Of a stretch of DNA of 64,000 nt, positions 24,707 to 33,802 are shown one piece after another. Positions within the stretch are counted from its first letter, which is position 1; each line of letters opens with the position of its first letter. The DNA comes from Methanolinea sp. GTDB taxonomy: Archaea > Halobacteriota > Methanomicrobia > Methanomicrobiales > Methanospirillaceae. A program made the translations under genes and the position numbers. Location: assembly GCA_024518585.1 (NCBI GenBank), contig JANIHI010000002.1:1-64000 (forward strand), read 5' to 3'. The notes beneath the pieces are model-generated. The model was given only the letters and a program-made list of their open reading frames with translations. It had not been told where the DNA came from and did no database searches.

Positions 24707-25854
24707 TCATTTTTTATATTATCGATAACATGTCGATAACATACTTTGATATTGTCCACAATTGCATCAAGATTAAGTTTATCATTCACCAGCATCTTTC
24801 CCATTTTAGAAAATTTTTCCCTCAATACCTCATCAAGAACAATCTTCTTTATTGCCTCTGCTAATTCAACAGGATCTCGCTCAACTACTATTCCCGCCTT
24901 TTCAACCACATCTGCAATATGGCATCCAGTTGTTACAATAACTGGCGTTCCGCATGCCCAAGATTCCAATATGGTATTAGCAAATACCTCATATCGTGAT
25001 GGAAGGACATATACATCAGCATCTACGTATGCAGATAATTTTTCTTGATCATATAAAGGACCGGTGAACAATGGCATTTTTCCAGGTTTTAATTCCCGAA
25101 TTTGTTTTTGTAATGCAGAAATATAGTTATCATCAGGCCCTGCAATAACAAGCCTCGCGTTCGGAATTTCTTTTAACACTTCAGCATATGCTTCAATTAA
25201 GAGATCTATTCCTTTAATTTTATGAATCCTCCCCAAAAAAAGAATAATCTGTTCATTATCGGAAATTTTATATTTTGATCGAAAGGTTCCTCTTTCAGGA
25301 AGGTTCGAGAATTGCGATAAATCCAGACCATTAGGAATGATTACAATCTTGTTTTCTGGAACACCCATCTTGATATATTGGTCTGATTCGGTCTTTGTGA
25401 GCGCAATGCATTTTGCAGCATTTTTTAGAATTTCATTTCCCCACATCATGTCAAAAGCTTGTTTTAATAATTTTTTTTCGAAGAAAGGCAATACCGAACC
25501 ACGTGCCTGGAGAATATAAGGAATTCCCATTTTTTTGGCATAGTTACTCACTATGGCATTCTGATACGAACGGAAATTTTGTAAATGAATAATATCATAC
25601 TTCGATATATTTTTAGAAAGCCACGCTTTCATTTTTGGAGAATATAAAAACAACCCTATATGAAGAGAAGATTCTGTGGGAATGACTTCAACATTTTTAA
25701 GTTTTTTCGCATATACAGCATCAAAATGAAAATCAGTTGTTAACACCGTAATGTCATGTCCTCGTTCGGATAATTTTTGACATGTTAAAAAAGTTGAGAT
25801 AACCGATCCCCCAAATTTCGGTGAAAAAAAAGGGATCACCTGTAATATCTTCAT
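24703..25854 (-). CDS. GT4-type glycosyltransferase
   Basis: A 383-residue GT-B glycosyltransferase: PFFSPKFGGSVISTFLTCQK at the N-terminus, ILFLGRIHKIKGIDLLIEAY in the donor domain, and VLPSRYEVFANTILESWACG (an E-x7-E variant) followed by TPVIVTTGCHIADVVEKAGI. The replacement of Pro-Asn by Ala-Asn in the loop is unusual. It overlaps genes on both sides by four bases, so this minus-strand run is a single tightly packed unit. Confidence 0.87.
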   Translation of the reverse strand: MKILQVIPFFSPKFGGSVISTFLTCQKLSERGHDITVLTTDFHFDAVYAKKLKNVEVIPTESSLHIGLFLYSPKMKAWLSKNISKYDIIHLQNFRSYQNAIVSNYAKKMGIPYILQARGSVLPFFEKKLLKQAFDMMWGNEILKNAAKCIALTKTESDQYIKMGVPENKIVIIPNGLDLSQFSNLPERGTFRSKYKISDNEQIILFLGRIHKIKGIDLLIEAYAEVLKEIPNARLVIAGPDDNYISALQKQIRELKPGKMPLFTGPLYDQEKLSAYVDADVYVLPSRYEVFANTILESWACGTPVIVTTGCHIADVVEKAGIVVERDPVELAEAIKKIVLDEVLREKFSKMGKMLVNDKLNLDAIVDNIKVCYRHVIDNIKND

Positions 25855-26852
25855 TTCCAGCCTCGTTTCAACTCATCATTTACGCATTCTTCATCTTGAT
25901 TTCTCAACTTCTTCGCGATGCTGTATATTAACGGCTTCATCGGAGAATCCATGACAATCTTTGCACATATTTCACTGTTGAATAATATCCAGGACAATCT
26001 GTCGATTATTGTTTTATTCACGTTGAACTGCATACCATATTTTCTCCAGTCCTCGTTTATCGCAACCTGGGAGAGAGCAGTAGTCCCCAGCCCTTCCTTT
26101 TCTGCAGTCAGGATATGCTCAACCTTGGAGAGAGGTATCCCCATCACGGCTGTGCCAAGACTGTCGGCGACGACCGGGTTGTTTGCCGTAATGAGTAAAT
26201 CTGCTTTCACTGCCTCACCATACATCGGGCCATGTCCGTCGAGTGCATAGATACCATCGATGAGAACAATTTTGGGATTGAGGGACCGTGTGATCAACGC
26301 AAGTTTCCTACTCAGGTTTTTGTGGTGCAGGCACCGCATGGTATCCGGGTAACAGCCCCAGAGGTTCTTCATGCTCAACGTGACGGTTGTCATGGCATGG
26401 ACCTTCAGGACGGGGACTGAGATGAGACAATCGATATCGTGAAGGAGCATTTTGGGGAGTTGGACACGAACCGTTTTTCCCTGGATGGTATCTTCGACGG
26501 TTTCTGCGGGAATGGTCGAGAGATTGATCAGCTCTGCTCCTGTATCCCTGCAGATCTCGTGCATCCCGTGCCCTTTGAATGCCTGGTCCGCAGTGAAAGA
26601 ATGATTGCCGCCGTCGGATTCGCCGACAATGACCCGTGAAGCACGGTCTTTCAGCAATTCGAGGAGGGATCGGAGGAAGGCCGGATTCGTGGTGATCCCT
26701 TCCTTGTAAAAGGGGTACGTGAAATTTGGCTTGACGAATACCGTGTCATCGTTTTTCACATGCTCTTCCCACCGGATGAATGAGAGACTGTCAGAGATAT
26801 CCTGTTTCAAATCCCGTATTTTCGTGATATAGGCACGGTATTCAGTGGGCAT
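25851..26852 (-). CDS. DUF362 family protein (second copy)
   Basis: A 333-residue DUF362 protein: DTVFVKPNFTYPFYKEGITT, VIVGESDGGNHSFTADQAFK, LISVPVLKVHAMTTVTLSMK, NLWGCYPDTMR and DGIYALDGHGPMYGEA. It is shorter than the protein at 19007 and not a close duplicate. No ferredoxin domain. It overlaps the GT4 genes on both sides (4 and 11 bases). Two divergent DUF362 genes in one glycan cluster argue for sequential or distinct substrates. Function unknown. Confidence 0.78.
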   Translation of the reverse strand: MPTEYRAYITKIRDLKQDISDSLSFIRWEEHVKNDDTVFVKPNFTYPFYKEGITTNPAFLRSLLELLKDRASRVIVGESDGGNHSFTADQAFKGHGMHEICRDTGAELINLSTIPAETVEDTIQGKTVRVQLPKMLLHDIDCLISVPVLKVHAMTTVTLSMKNLWGCYPDTMRCLHHKNLSRKLALITRSLNPKIVLIDGIYALDGHGPMYGEAVKADLLITANNPVVADSLGTAVMGIPLSKVEHILTAEKEGLGTTALSQVAINEDWRKYGMQFNVNKTIIDRLSWILFNSEICAKIVMDSPMKPLIYSIAKKLRNQDEECVNDELKRGWK

Positions 26853-28032
26853 GAACCATTCCTCTCAGGGTCTCTTCGAAACGGTTTGTGATCGTTTCCC
26901 AGTCATTTTGTTTCACAAAAGCTCTCGCCTTCTCACCGAGGTGCATCATCGATCCGTTTTGAGAGATTATCACTGCGTTCCGGACGACTCCTTCCGCATT
27001 TTCGACGTAGACGACGCCGTTGTCGGTGCCGAATTCCTTCATGATGCCCGGTAATTTTGTCGCAATCACGGGTTTTCCTGCCGCCATATACTCGTACATC
27101 TTGATGGGGACGATGTTTCGCATGATCTCGTTGTTCTGTGCCGGGAGGATGCAGATATCGGAGGCGGCAAGGAAATCGGGGATCGAAGCGTAGGGTTGCC
27201 ACCCGACAGTGATGATTCTGCCTTTCACGTCGGGAGTCGATTTCAATTTCTGCAGGTCGTCCCAGAGGTCGCCTTCCCCGACGACGAGGAGTTTCAGATG
27301 GCCCGGGGCATCTTCTTTCACGAGTGCAGATGCGACCTCCCGTATGCCGGAGAACTCGTAGAGCCAGCCCATGAAAAAGAGGACAATGTCATCCGGGGAG
27401 ATCCCGAGTTCTTCCCGCTTCTTTTCGCGGTCAGCATGTTTCAGCCAGTCGAGGTCGATTCCTGCCCGGATAACCCGTGTCTTCTCCGGGGAAGCCCCCA
27501 TCCCGATGGTATAGTCCCGCAATGCTTCGTTGATGGAGAGGACGAGATCAGAGCGTTCATAGTTCGATCGTTCGATCGAGCGGGCAATGCCCTGGAAAAA
27601 AGGTTGTGGGACGAGCCGGTGCAGTTCATCGATGATGTAGTACACAAACGGGATACCCCTCGAACGGCACTGGGAGATCGCGATCTTTGCGTTTAAAATA
27701 CCGAATCCCACCACCACATCAGGTTTGAAGGTCTCCATCTGGTAGATGATCTCCTTCCTGTGTGAGGTGAGGAGCGAGAGATACTCGATGACAGGAAGCT
27801 GGACAATCCCGGGCCTGACCACCGTAATGGCTGCCCCAGGGATCGCTTTCGGTGGTGCCTGTACCTCGAGGCGGGATGAGAGAATTTTCCGCTCCGGGTC
27901 CCTGCGCCAGACGATGTCAAAATCGATCACCCTGACATCGTGCCCCCGGGAGACCAGGCGTTCCATCAGGTGGTGGCTCTGGTGCGGCCCTTTTGCGATC
28001 CAGTTTGATTCCTGAACGACGAGGATCCTCAT
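26842..28032 (-). CDS. GT4-type glycosyltransferase
   Basis: A 396-residue glycosyltransferase of the GT-B fold. N-terminal IAKGPHQSHHLMERLVSRGH, donor domain VLFFMGWLYEFSGIREVASA, then DICILPAQNNEIMRNIVPIK followed by MYEYMAAGKPVIATKLPGIM. The latter form (KMYEYMAAGKPVIA) is seen in GT4 proteins related to mannosyl- or fucosyl-transfer; specificity cannot be read. Composition is GC-richer than the genes before it. It overlaps the methyltransferase by four bases and the DUF362 gene by eleven. Confidence 0.85.
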   Translation of the reverse strand: MRILVVQESNWIAKGPHQSHHLMERLVSRGHDVRVIDFDIVWRRDPERKILSSRLEVQAPPKAIPGAAITVVRPGIVQLPVIEYLSLLTSHRKEIIYQMETFKPDVVVGFGILNAKIAISQCRSRGIPFVYYIIDELHRLVPQPFFQGIARSIERSNYERSDLVLSINEALRDYTIGMGASPEKTRVIRAGIDLDWLKHADREKKREELGISPDDIVLFFMGWLYEFSGIREVASALVKEDAPGHLKLLVVGEGDLWDDLQKLKSTPDVKGRIITVGWQPYASIPDFLAASDICILPAQNNEIMRNIVPIKMYEYMAAGKPVIATKLPGIMKEFGTDNGVVYVENAEGVVRNAVIISQNGSMMHLGEKARAFVKQNDWETITNRFEETLRGMVHAH

Positions 28033-28763
28033 CGGGATCCCTCAATTATTGCAACATTTCCAAAAAAATTGCCAAATGATTTGTGTGTTAATAAAAATTG
28101 ACTGAAGATAAGGGATATCATGAATAGAGATCGAGAAACTATCTCTCTTTTTCCATAATATGGGGGAATAAAATAGAATTGGACGTTCATTTGTATCTTT
28201 TTCTCATGAAAAATTGATTGAATATCTGAAATATCGATTCGGTTTGGTTCTATTCCACACCATTCCTTCTTAAAAAAACCAAATTTTGTTAATATTCGGG
28301 TGATTGTACAATTCATGATATCAATGAAAATGACGTCATGTGAGATTCTAAGTATCTCTTTTACTGCTTTTTCATGGCTGGGAAAGTGATGTAACGCCAT
28401 AAAAATAATTCCGAGATCAAATGCATTGTCTTTGAATGGTAAATTTTCTGCATCTCCACAGAATAAATCAAGGTGATTAATATCCTTTTGAATAATTCTT
28501 ATTTTTGCACTATCCAGCTGTCCTTTTGCGATATCAAGCAATGCAACATGACGAGCTCCATTTTCCAGAAAAAATTCAGCCTCCTTCCCATGGCCCCCGC
28601 CAACATTGACAATTTTTTTATTTTTTATTCTTTCAAGAATTCCTTTATTATTTAACAAATAATCATCCCATTTTTCCGAGTATCCCTGAGATTTGATAGT
28701 ATGATCCACGGGACCTTTCCATGATCTCCTCTCAATCTCTTTGGTACTTGAACCGATGACCAT
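28029..28763 (-). CDS. SAM-dependent methyltransferase (class I)
   Basis: A 244-residue class I methyltransferase when started at ATG 28763: VNVGGGHGKEAEFFLENGAR is the SAM-binding motif I, followed by DLFCGDAENLPFKDNAFDLG and IIFMALHHF (motifs II and III). The start was chosen 2 bases after the epimerase stop; longer frames lie inside the epimerase gene. It is AT-rich although flanked by GC-rich genes, so it was probably acquired separately. A sugar O-methylation role is inferred only from context. Confidence 0.78.
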   Translation of the reverse strand: MVIGSSTKEIERRSWKGPVDHTIKSQGYSEKWDDYLLNNKGILERIKNKKIVNVGGGHGKEAEFFLENGARHVALLDIAKGQLDSAKIRIIQKDINHLDLFCGDAENLPFKDNAFDLGIIFMALHHFPSHEKAVKEILRISHDVIFIDIMNCTITRILTKFGFFKKEWCGIEPNRIDISDIQSIFHEKKIQMNVQFYFIPPYYGKREIVSRSLFMISLIFSQFLLTHKSFGNFFGNVAIIEGSR

Positions 28764-28765
28764 TG

Positions 28766-29773
28766 TTAAAATTCCGCACTCTTCGCAATGTTCTCCCAGT
28801 TCTCGACGAACCACCGGTGCGTCTCCCGCAGCCCCTCTGCAAAGGTCGTCTTCGGCTGGTACCCGAGCAACCTCTGCCCCTTGGCGATACACGAGAGAAG
28901 GTGCGCCTTCTTGTCCCAGTCACGCCGTTCCCGGTAGACGATACCGGCCCTGCTCCCGGTGAGGGTGAGCACGGTGTTTGCCATGTCGATCACCCGCTGT
29001 TCTTCGCCCGAGCCGAGGTTGAACGCCTCGCCGATCGCCTCCTCCCGCACACCCATGGCGAGGAGGCCGTTGACGATGTCGCCCACGTAGGTCCAGTCGC
29101 GGGTCTCGGTGCCATCGCCGGTGATGGGGAGCGGTTCGCCCTTCATCGCCCAGTAAAAGAAGTTCGGGATGACGTTCCGGTACCTGCCGGGGACTTCGCC
29201 GGGACCGTAGGAGTTGAAGAACCGGGCGTTGACGATGGGGAGCTGGTAGAGGTTGTAGAAGTAGTTCGTGTAGAGTTCGCCGAGGAGCTTTGTCACCTGG
29301 TAGGGGGTGAAGAGCCGGATGGAGACGTCGTGCTCCTCGAACGGCATCTTCGAATCGAGGCCGTAGACACCGCAGCCGGAGGAGGAGTAGACGAAGCGTT
29401 TCACGCCGGTGAGGTGGGCGTACTGGAGCACTTTCAATATCCCCATGCCGTTGACCAGGAGATCGGTCTCGGGATTGTCGACCGAGTTCTGGTTGGCAAA
29501 GTGGGCGGCGAGGTGGAAGACGTACTCGGGTCTCTCCTTGAATACACGCCTGAGTGCCTCGTCATCGAGGATGTCCCCCTTCACGAACACGATGTTTGAT
29601 GCCCGTGGTATGTTCCACTCGTAGGACGAGGCGAGGTTGTCGAGGATGATGACTTTCTTTACGTTCAGGTCGGCAAGTCTCCTGCAGAGGTTCCCGCCGA
29701 TGGCACCCGCGCCACCGGTGACGAGAATGGTGGAATCCTGATAAAATTCATCGAAATTTTTCATTTCTTTCAC
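28766..29773 (-). CDS. NAD-dependent sugar epimerase/dehydratase (extended SDR)
   Basis: A 335-residue extended SDR: ILVTGGAGAIGGNLCRRLAD near residue 15, YSSSGCGVYGLDSKMPFEEH, the catalytic YQVTK (Y-x3-K), ARFFNSYGPGEVPGRYRNVI and GDGTETRDWTYVGDIVNGLL. Candidate activities are 4-epimerase, 4,6-dehydratase or UDP-glucuronate decarboxylase-like. The gene is GC-rich. An array of three 11-bp repeats lies 43-75 bases before its start. The methyltransferase gene follows 2 bases downstream. Confidence 0.82.
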   Translation of the reverse strand: MKEMKNFDEFYQDSTILVTGGAGAIGGNLCRRLADLNVKKVIILDNLASSYEWNIPRASNIVFVKGDILDDEALRRVFKERPEYVFHLAAHFANQNSVDNPETDLLVNGMGILKVLQYAHLTGVKRFVYSSSGCGVYGLDSKMPFEEHDVSIRLFTPYQVTKLLGELYTNYFYNLYQLPIVNARFFNSYGPGEVPGRYRNVIPNFFYWAMKGEPLPITGDGTETRDWTYVGDIVNGLLAMGVREEAIGEAFNLGSGEEQRVIDMANTVLTLTGSRAGIVYRERRDWDKKAHLLSCIAKGQRLLGYQPKTTFAEGLRETHRWFVENWENIAKSAEF

Positions 29774-29815
29774 CTTTGCGTGGAATCATTGAGAATTGTG
29801 GTGAGATTTTGGATG

Positions 29816-29848
29816 GCATTTGCATCGCATTTGCGTCGCATTTGCGTC
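29816..29848. repeat. Three tandem 11-bp units, upstream of an epimerase gene
   Basis: GCATTTGCATC followed by two copies of GCATTTGCGTC. They fill the 78-base gap between the AlbA_2 gene stop (29852) and the epimerase start (29773). An 11-bp period is one turn of B-DNA, so all units face the same side of the helix. Confidence 0.8.
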
Positions 29849-29851
29849 GCA

Positions 29852-31231
29852 CTACGACAGGACATAGTAGGTCCCCCTGCCCACTCCCCGACGTTGGATA
29901 ACGCGCCTGGAAAGAAGGGCGGTCAACTCCCGCAGCGCAGTATCCTTGGAGACTCCCAGGACATCCACGCAGGTGGTTCTCGTGATGGTACCATGTTCTT
30001 TCAGATACGCCATGATTGCACGTTGCCTGTCGTTCAGGAGGTCCCAATGCATCTCACCAAACTTCTCTTTGGTGGAAAATATCGTGACCTGCACGCTGTT
30101 TTTGCCGGTGATGATCTCGGGCATCCTTGGTTTGAGTGGGTGGTTTCGGTGCTCTTCGAGGATCTTGTCCCACCCTTCGCCCATCTCTTCGATGTAATTT
30201 ACTTTCGAAAGCAGGCTGGTGATGACGGGATTGCGTGAATACTGTGCATGCACGATATTTTTTGCGGTGACACCCCTGGGTAGACCGCCAATGTTGAAAA
30301 ATTCTATCCTGTCGTCGAACATCTTGATGATGATCTTCCCGCCCTGGTCTTCATAGTCCCGGTGGCACACCGCGTTCGTGACCAGCTCCCGGAGAGAGAA
30401 CCTTCCATATTCGGGAATATCATCCCTTGTGAGGGTGCCGGCAGAAAGTCTTGACATTAATGCAGTGTGCTCCACCAGGTAGGTATAGCACCTGTCTATC
30501 TGCGAAAAGAGGTTTCCCCGGAAAACCTTGAAGTCACGCTTCTCCCCTCCGACGCCAGTGCCTGCATACCTGGCCAGGGCGATGTAGGAATTGGGAAAAA
30601 ATTTCTGGGGATCTTTGCCGAATAATAAGATTCCCGCATTCAGAGGCGTTTCGTTCTGTATCGTGCGTGCCGCTCTCAAAAATTCAAGAGGCGATGAAGC
30701 AACCTTCTTTTTTGAAATTCGTTCGTAAAGAGGGATTAGTTCCTCCGTCACAAATGCCCAGTCGATATCATCAAGAGTGGCACCTTCGCAGAGCCGTTCG
30801 TCCCATGTCACCTTTCTCTTCTCTTCCTTTGCCATTTTCCGGATCTCGTGCGAGGATATCCTCTGGTTGCTCCTCCCCACACGTTTAAACGCCTTGTCGT
30901 GAAAAAACACGGGTTTTTCCGGGTTCTCCTTCACCTGGATCAAGAGTAGGGTTCTGTTTTGGAATTGGACAGTCTGCGGGGAGGGATACACGGGGGGATC
31001 AGCGTTGCGCTTTATATACCCGGCAAGATCTTCAAGGGTACTCCTGCCCACATCAATTCCTGTCGCATCCCCAGTATCGGTTACACCGACCAGGATGGTC
31101 CCGCCGCGGGTGTTGGAAAACGCAGACACACACTCCATGATCTTATCTTTCTGTGAAAGTGAAGGTTTGAACTCCACCTGTTCGTTCTCTCCACCCAAAA
31201 TCAACCGGGGAATGTCTGCCGCGATATCCAT
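29852..31231 (-). CDS. Schlafen/AlbA_2-domain putative DNA-binding regulator
   Basis: A 459-residue protein. Residues 10-130 form an AlbA_2 (Schlafen-type) domain: ENEQVEFKPSLSQKDKIMEC, SAFSNTRGGTILVGVTDTG and FKRVGRSNQRIS. Residues 270-360 match the HATPase_c_4-like part (SLRELVTNAVCHRDYEDQGG, then EFFNIGGLPRGVT). Residues 395-459 are a winged helix (LNDRQRAIMAYLKEHGTITR). Such proteins are annotated as ATP-binding transcriptional regulators, and related ones occur in defence contexts. It sits between two sugar epimerase genes with no obvious partner. Confidence 0.82.
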   Translation of the reverse strand: MDIAADIPRLILGGENEQVEFKPSLSQKDKIMECVSAFSNTRGGTILVGVTDTGDATGIDVGRSTLEDLAGYIKRNADPPVYPSPQTVQFQNRTLLLIQVKENPEKPVFFHDKAFKRVGRSNQRISSHEIRKMAKEEKRKVTWDERLCEGATLDDIDWAFVTEELIPLYERISKKKVASSPLEFLRAARTIQNETPLNAGILLFGKDPQKFFPNSYIALARYAGTGVGGEKRDFKVFRGNLFSQIDRCYTYLVEHTALMSRLSAGTLTRDDIPEYGRFSLRELVTNAVCHRDYEDQGGKIIIKMFDDRIEFFNIGGLPRGVTAKNIVHAQYSRNPVITSLLSKVNYIEEMGEGWDKILEEHRNHPLKPRMPEIITGKNSVQVTIFSTKEKFGEMHWDLLNDRQRAIMAYLKEHGTITRTTCVDVLGVSKDTALRELTALLSRRVIQRRGVGRGTYYVLS

Positions 31232-31237
31232 TCTCTT

Positions 31238-32176
31238 TCAGTTCATCCTGTAATAGTGTTTCATCCAGTCTGCGGTCCTTCGAATCCCTTCTTCCGGCGG
31301 TATCCTGGGGTTGTGCTTGAGGTCCCGGATCGCCTTTGAACAGTCGATGGTCTTCACCTTCGTGGTGAATGGTTCCGCGTCTTCATACGTAACGATCGAA
31401 TCATCTCGCCCGACGGCAGCAAGCACGAGGTCCGAGTACTCCTTGATGTCTTTCTCCCATTCGGGCCGTCCTGCAACGTTGTAGACTTCCCCGGGGATGA
31501 AATTGTCCACGATGTTTGCCCAGGTCCGGCAGGAGTCCTCCACGAAATCGATGATCCTCTTGTGACCCTTGAACACGGTGTAGGGTTTGCCATGGAGCGC
31601 GTGGTAGATGAACTTCGGGATGAACCCGCGGTAGGGCGTGTAATGTTCGTGCGGGCCGTAGCAGTTGACCGGGCGGACCCGCACCGTCTCCGTTCCGAAC
31701 ATCTTTGCCGAGTTCATGCACATCAGTTCTCCTGCCCACTTCGTGATGGCGTAATCGTTCATCTGGTAGGTATCGCGGATGGGGTTCTTCTCCATCACGT
31801 CCTCGGTCATCACGCCCTCGTAATCCCCGTAGACTTCGGCACTGGAGAAAAAGACCATCCGGAACTTAAGCCTCTCCTGGAGCCGGAGCAGGTGCTTTGT
31901 CCCGATAACGTTCGTCTGCCAGAGGTTCTCGTAGTAGTCTTCACCGTTCCACCGGCCGTACTCGGCGGCGAGGTGGTAGACGTAATCAAAAGACTGCCTC
32001 TCGAATACCCGCTCGAGCTGGCGGTAATTCCTCACGTCGGCCCGGGAATAATGTTCACGCTCGGTATTGTACAGGTCGACGGCAAAGACCTCGTGGCCAC
32101 GGGAACAAAGCTCGTTGATGAGGTTCGTCCCGATGAACCCCGCACCGCCCGTCACAAGGATCCGTTTTGTGCCCAT
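31238..32176 (-). CDS. NAD-dependent sugar epimerase/dehydratase (extended SDR)
   Basis: A 312-residue extended [63 protein letters not shown], catalytic YAITK, VRPVNCYGPHEHYTPYRGFI and RIIDFVEDSCRTWANIVDNF. The protein is only distantly similar to the other two epimerases here. The product is likely a modified UDP- or dTDP-hexose for the glycan. It lies 6 bases upstream of the AlbA_2 gene and 9 downstream of the GT2 gene. Confidence 0.82.
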   Translation of the reverse strand: MGTKRILVTGGAGFIGTNLINELCSRGHEVFAVDLYNTEREHYSRADVRNYRQLERVFERQSFDYVYHLAAEYGRWNGEDYYENLWQTNVIGTKHLLRLQERLKFRMVFFSSAEVYGDYEGVMTEDVMEKNPIRDTYQMNDYAITKWAGELMCMNSAKMFGTETVRVRPVNCYGPHEHYTPYRGFIPKFIYHALHGKPYTVFKGHKRIIDFVEDSCRTWANIVDNFIPGEVYNVAGRPEWEKDIKEYSDLVLAAVGRDDSIVTYEDAEPFTTKVKTIDCSKAIRDLKHNPRIPPEEGIRRTADWMKHYYRMN

Positions 32177-32185
32177 GTCTTCCCG

Positions 32186-33331
32186 TCACGCCCTCCCCAT
32201 CTTCACGACCTGCACCAGGCTATTCAAAATCAGCCCCGTCGTCACGAGCAGCAGTCCCAGGATCAGGAGCGTGATGCCGCCGATGAACAGGATCGAGTGG
32301 AAGGGCCCGCCCGCGACCAGATCGGAGACGGCATAGAGGGAGGCACCGATCCCGGCGAGGGTCAGGACGCTGCCCGGCACCCCGAAGGAGAGGAGCGGCC
32401 GCCGGTACCCGACGATCCCGATGATGTGGGAGAGCACGTCGAGACCGTGGGCGAGGGGGTGTTTCTTGTGGCCGTTGGAAACCGCGTAGGTGACGCCGAT
32501 GGGGACTTCGCTGATGGCAAGGCCCCGGCTTGCAAAGTGTGCGAGCATGTCGGACTCGATGTTGTAGCCCTCGGAGTAGAAGTCGAGGTTCTCGAGGGCA
32601 CGGCGGCCGAGGACCCGGAACCCTGACTGGGTATCTGAGCAGGAGACGCCGGCGCTTGCCTTCGTGGCAAGATCGAGGGTCTTTTGGCCAAGGACGCGGT
32701 AGGGGGGGATGGCATTCCTGCCGTTGAGGAAGCGGGACCCGATCACCAGGTCTGCCCTGCCGGCAAGGACGGGCTTGACGAGCTCGGGGATCTCGGCAGG
32801 GTCGTGCTGGCCGTCGGCGTCGAGCATGACGACGGCGAGGGGACCGTACTGCCTGGCACGGGCAAAACCCTTCATGAGGGCCTGGGCCTTGCCGAGGTTG
32901 ATGGAGTGTGCGAGGACTTCGGCGCCGGCAAGGGAGGCGATGCGTGCGGTCTGGTCGGTGGAGCCGTCGTCGACGACGATGACGTGGTCGACGTGCTGGC
33001 GGGTCGAGAGGACGACGGTGCCGATGGAAAGCTCCTCGTTGTAGGCAGGGATGACCGCGATGATCCTCTTTGGGAGTTCTTCCGGTGAAAAGAGGTCTTC
33101 AGGTTCGGTATCGTCTGCATACCCTTTCCCGGGGATGACCTGGGAGAAGAGGGGGCGGGGGGAGGGACGGGGGGAAGGCTGCAGGGGCCTGACCGCCCCC
33201 TTCGCCGTGTTCATGCCAAGCATCTCCTCGAACTGGAAATAGTGGGCAAGCAGCGAGGAAATGGCGCTTTCTCCGATACGGATCTCGGGATCTCCGGCGG
33301 TTCTGTCAGGGCGCTCGTCGGGGTGCATCAT
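32186..33331 (-). CDS. Membrane GT2 glycosyltransferase (DPM1/AglJ-like)
   Basis: A 381-residue family-2 glycosyltransferase. The catalytic domain starts near residue 88 (IAVIPAYNEELSIGTVVLST), with VVDDGSTDQTARIASLAG, MLDADGQHDPAEIP (the DxD motif) and GSRFLNGRNAIPPYR. Two or three transmembrane segments at about 300-375 anchor it. The first 85 residues are a low-complexity Pro/Arg-rich extension, so the true start may be later. Proteins of this shape transfer the first sugar to dolichyl phosphate in archaeal N-glycosylation. It is the first gene of a minus-strand run. Confidence 0.82.
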   Translation of the reverse strand: MMHPDERPDRTAGDPEIRIGESAISSLLAHYFQFEEMLGMNTAKGAVRPLQPSPRPSPRPLFSQVIPGKGYADDTEPEDLFSPEELPKRIIAVIPAYNEELSIGTVVLSTRQHVDHVIVVDDGSTDQTARIASLAGAEVLAHSINLGKAQALMKGFARARQYGPLAVVMLDADGQHDPAEIPELVKPVLAGRADLVIGSRFLNGRNAIPPYRVLGQKTLDLATKASAGVSCSDTQSGFRVLGRRALENLDFYSEGYNIESDMLAHFASRGLAISEVPIGVTYAVSNGHKKHPLAHGLDVLSHIIGIVGYRRPLLSFGVPGSVLTLAGIGASLYAVSDLVAGGPFHSILFIGGITLLILGLLLVTTGLILNSLVQVVKMGRA

Positions 33332-33802
33332 CTCGTCCTCGGGGGCGGATTTCCGTGATCAGGATGATCAGGGTACCCGGATTTCCGATCTGCCCGAGTA
33401 TATCCGGTATTCTGGTCGAAACGTATTTCTTTTATGAAATAAAAACTTTTCGCCGTTTTTTTGGAAAAAGTGGGTTTTGGATGGCGGTGGAGAAGAATGG
33501 GGGGAGTATGTGCGGGTTTCAGTGTGGGGGGGGATCGCAGGGAAGTACGTGTCTGACCACGCCCACCCGCCCCCGCCGCCCGCCCGACCGGAGGGGATGA
33601 GAGTGCCTGGGTGAGCACCATGCCCGGGTCCCTATGACAGGAAAGATGAGGGAAGATAGGTACGCACCAGGAGATAGTACCCATTGGATTTTCCCCGTTA
33701 TCACCGGAGAAATGCGGAGAAATCCCGGCGCATGAGCCGTATTCCCCTCCAGAATCATTATATGGATTTTCATACAATGTCTGGTGAGATAGGTGAGTTG
33801 GG
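33332..33802. other. Intergenic region with promoter and a 56-bp repeat
   Basis: No gene supported. An AT-rich stretch at 33425-33450 (read on the minus strand TTTTATTTCATAAAAG) is a candidate promoter for the GT2 gene. Positions 33572-33627 are an exact repeat of 36209-36264. Confidence 0.55.
33572..33627. repeat. 56-bp repeat, copy 1 (copy 2 at 36209-36264)
   Basis: Begins CCCGCCGCCCGCCCGACCGG and ends GAGCACCATGCCCGG. The two copies appear identical and in the same orientation, both beside HEPN/MNT genes. Origin unknown. Confidence 0.85.
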
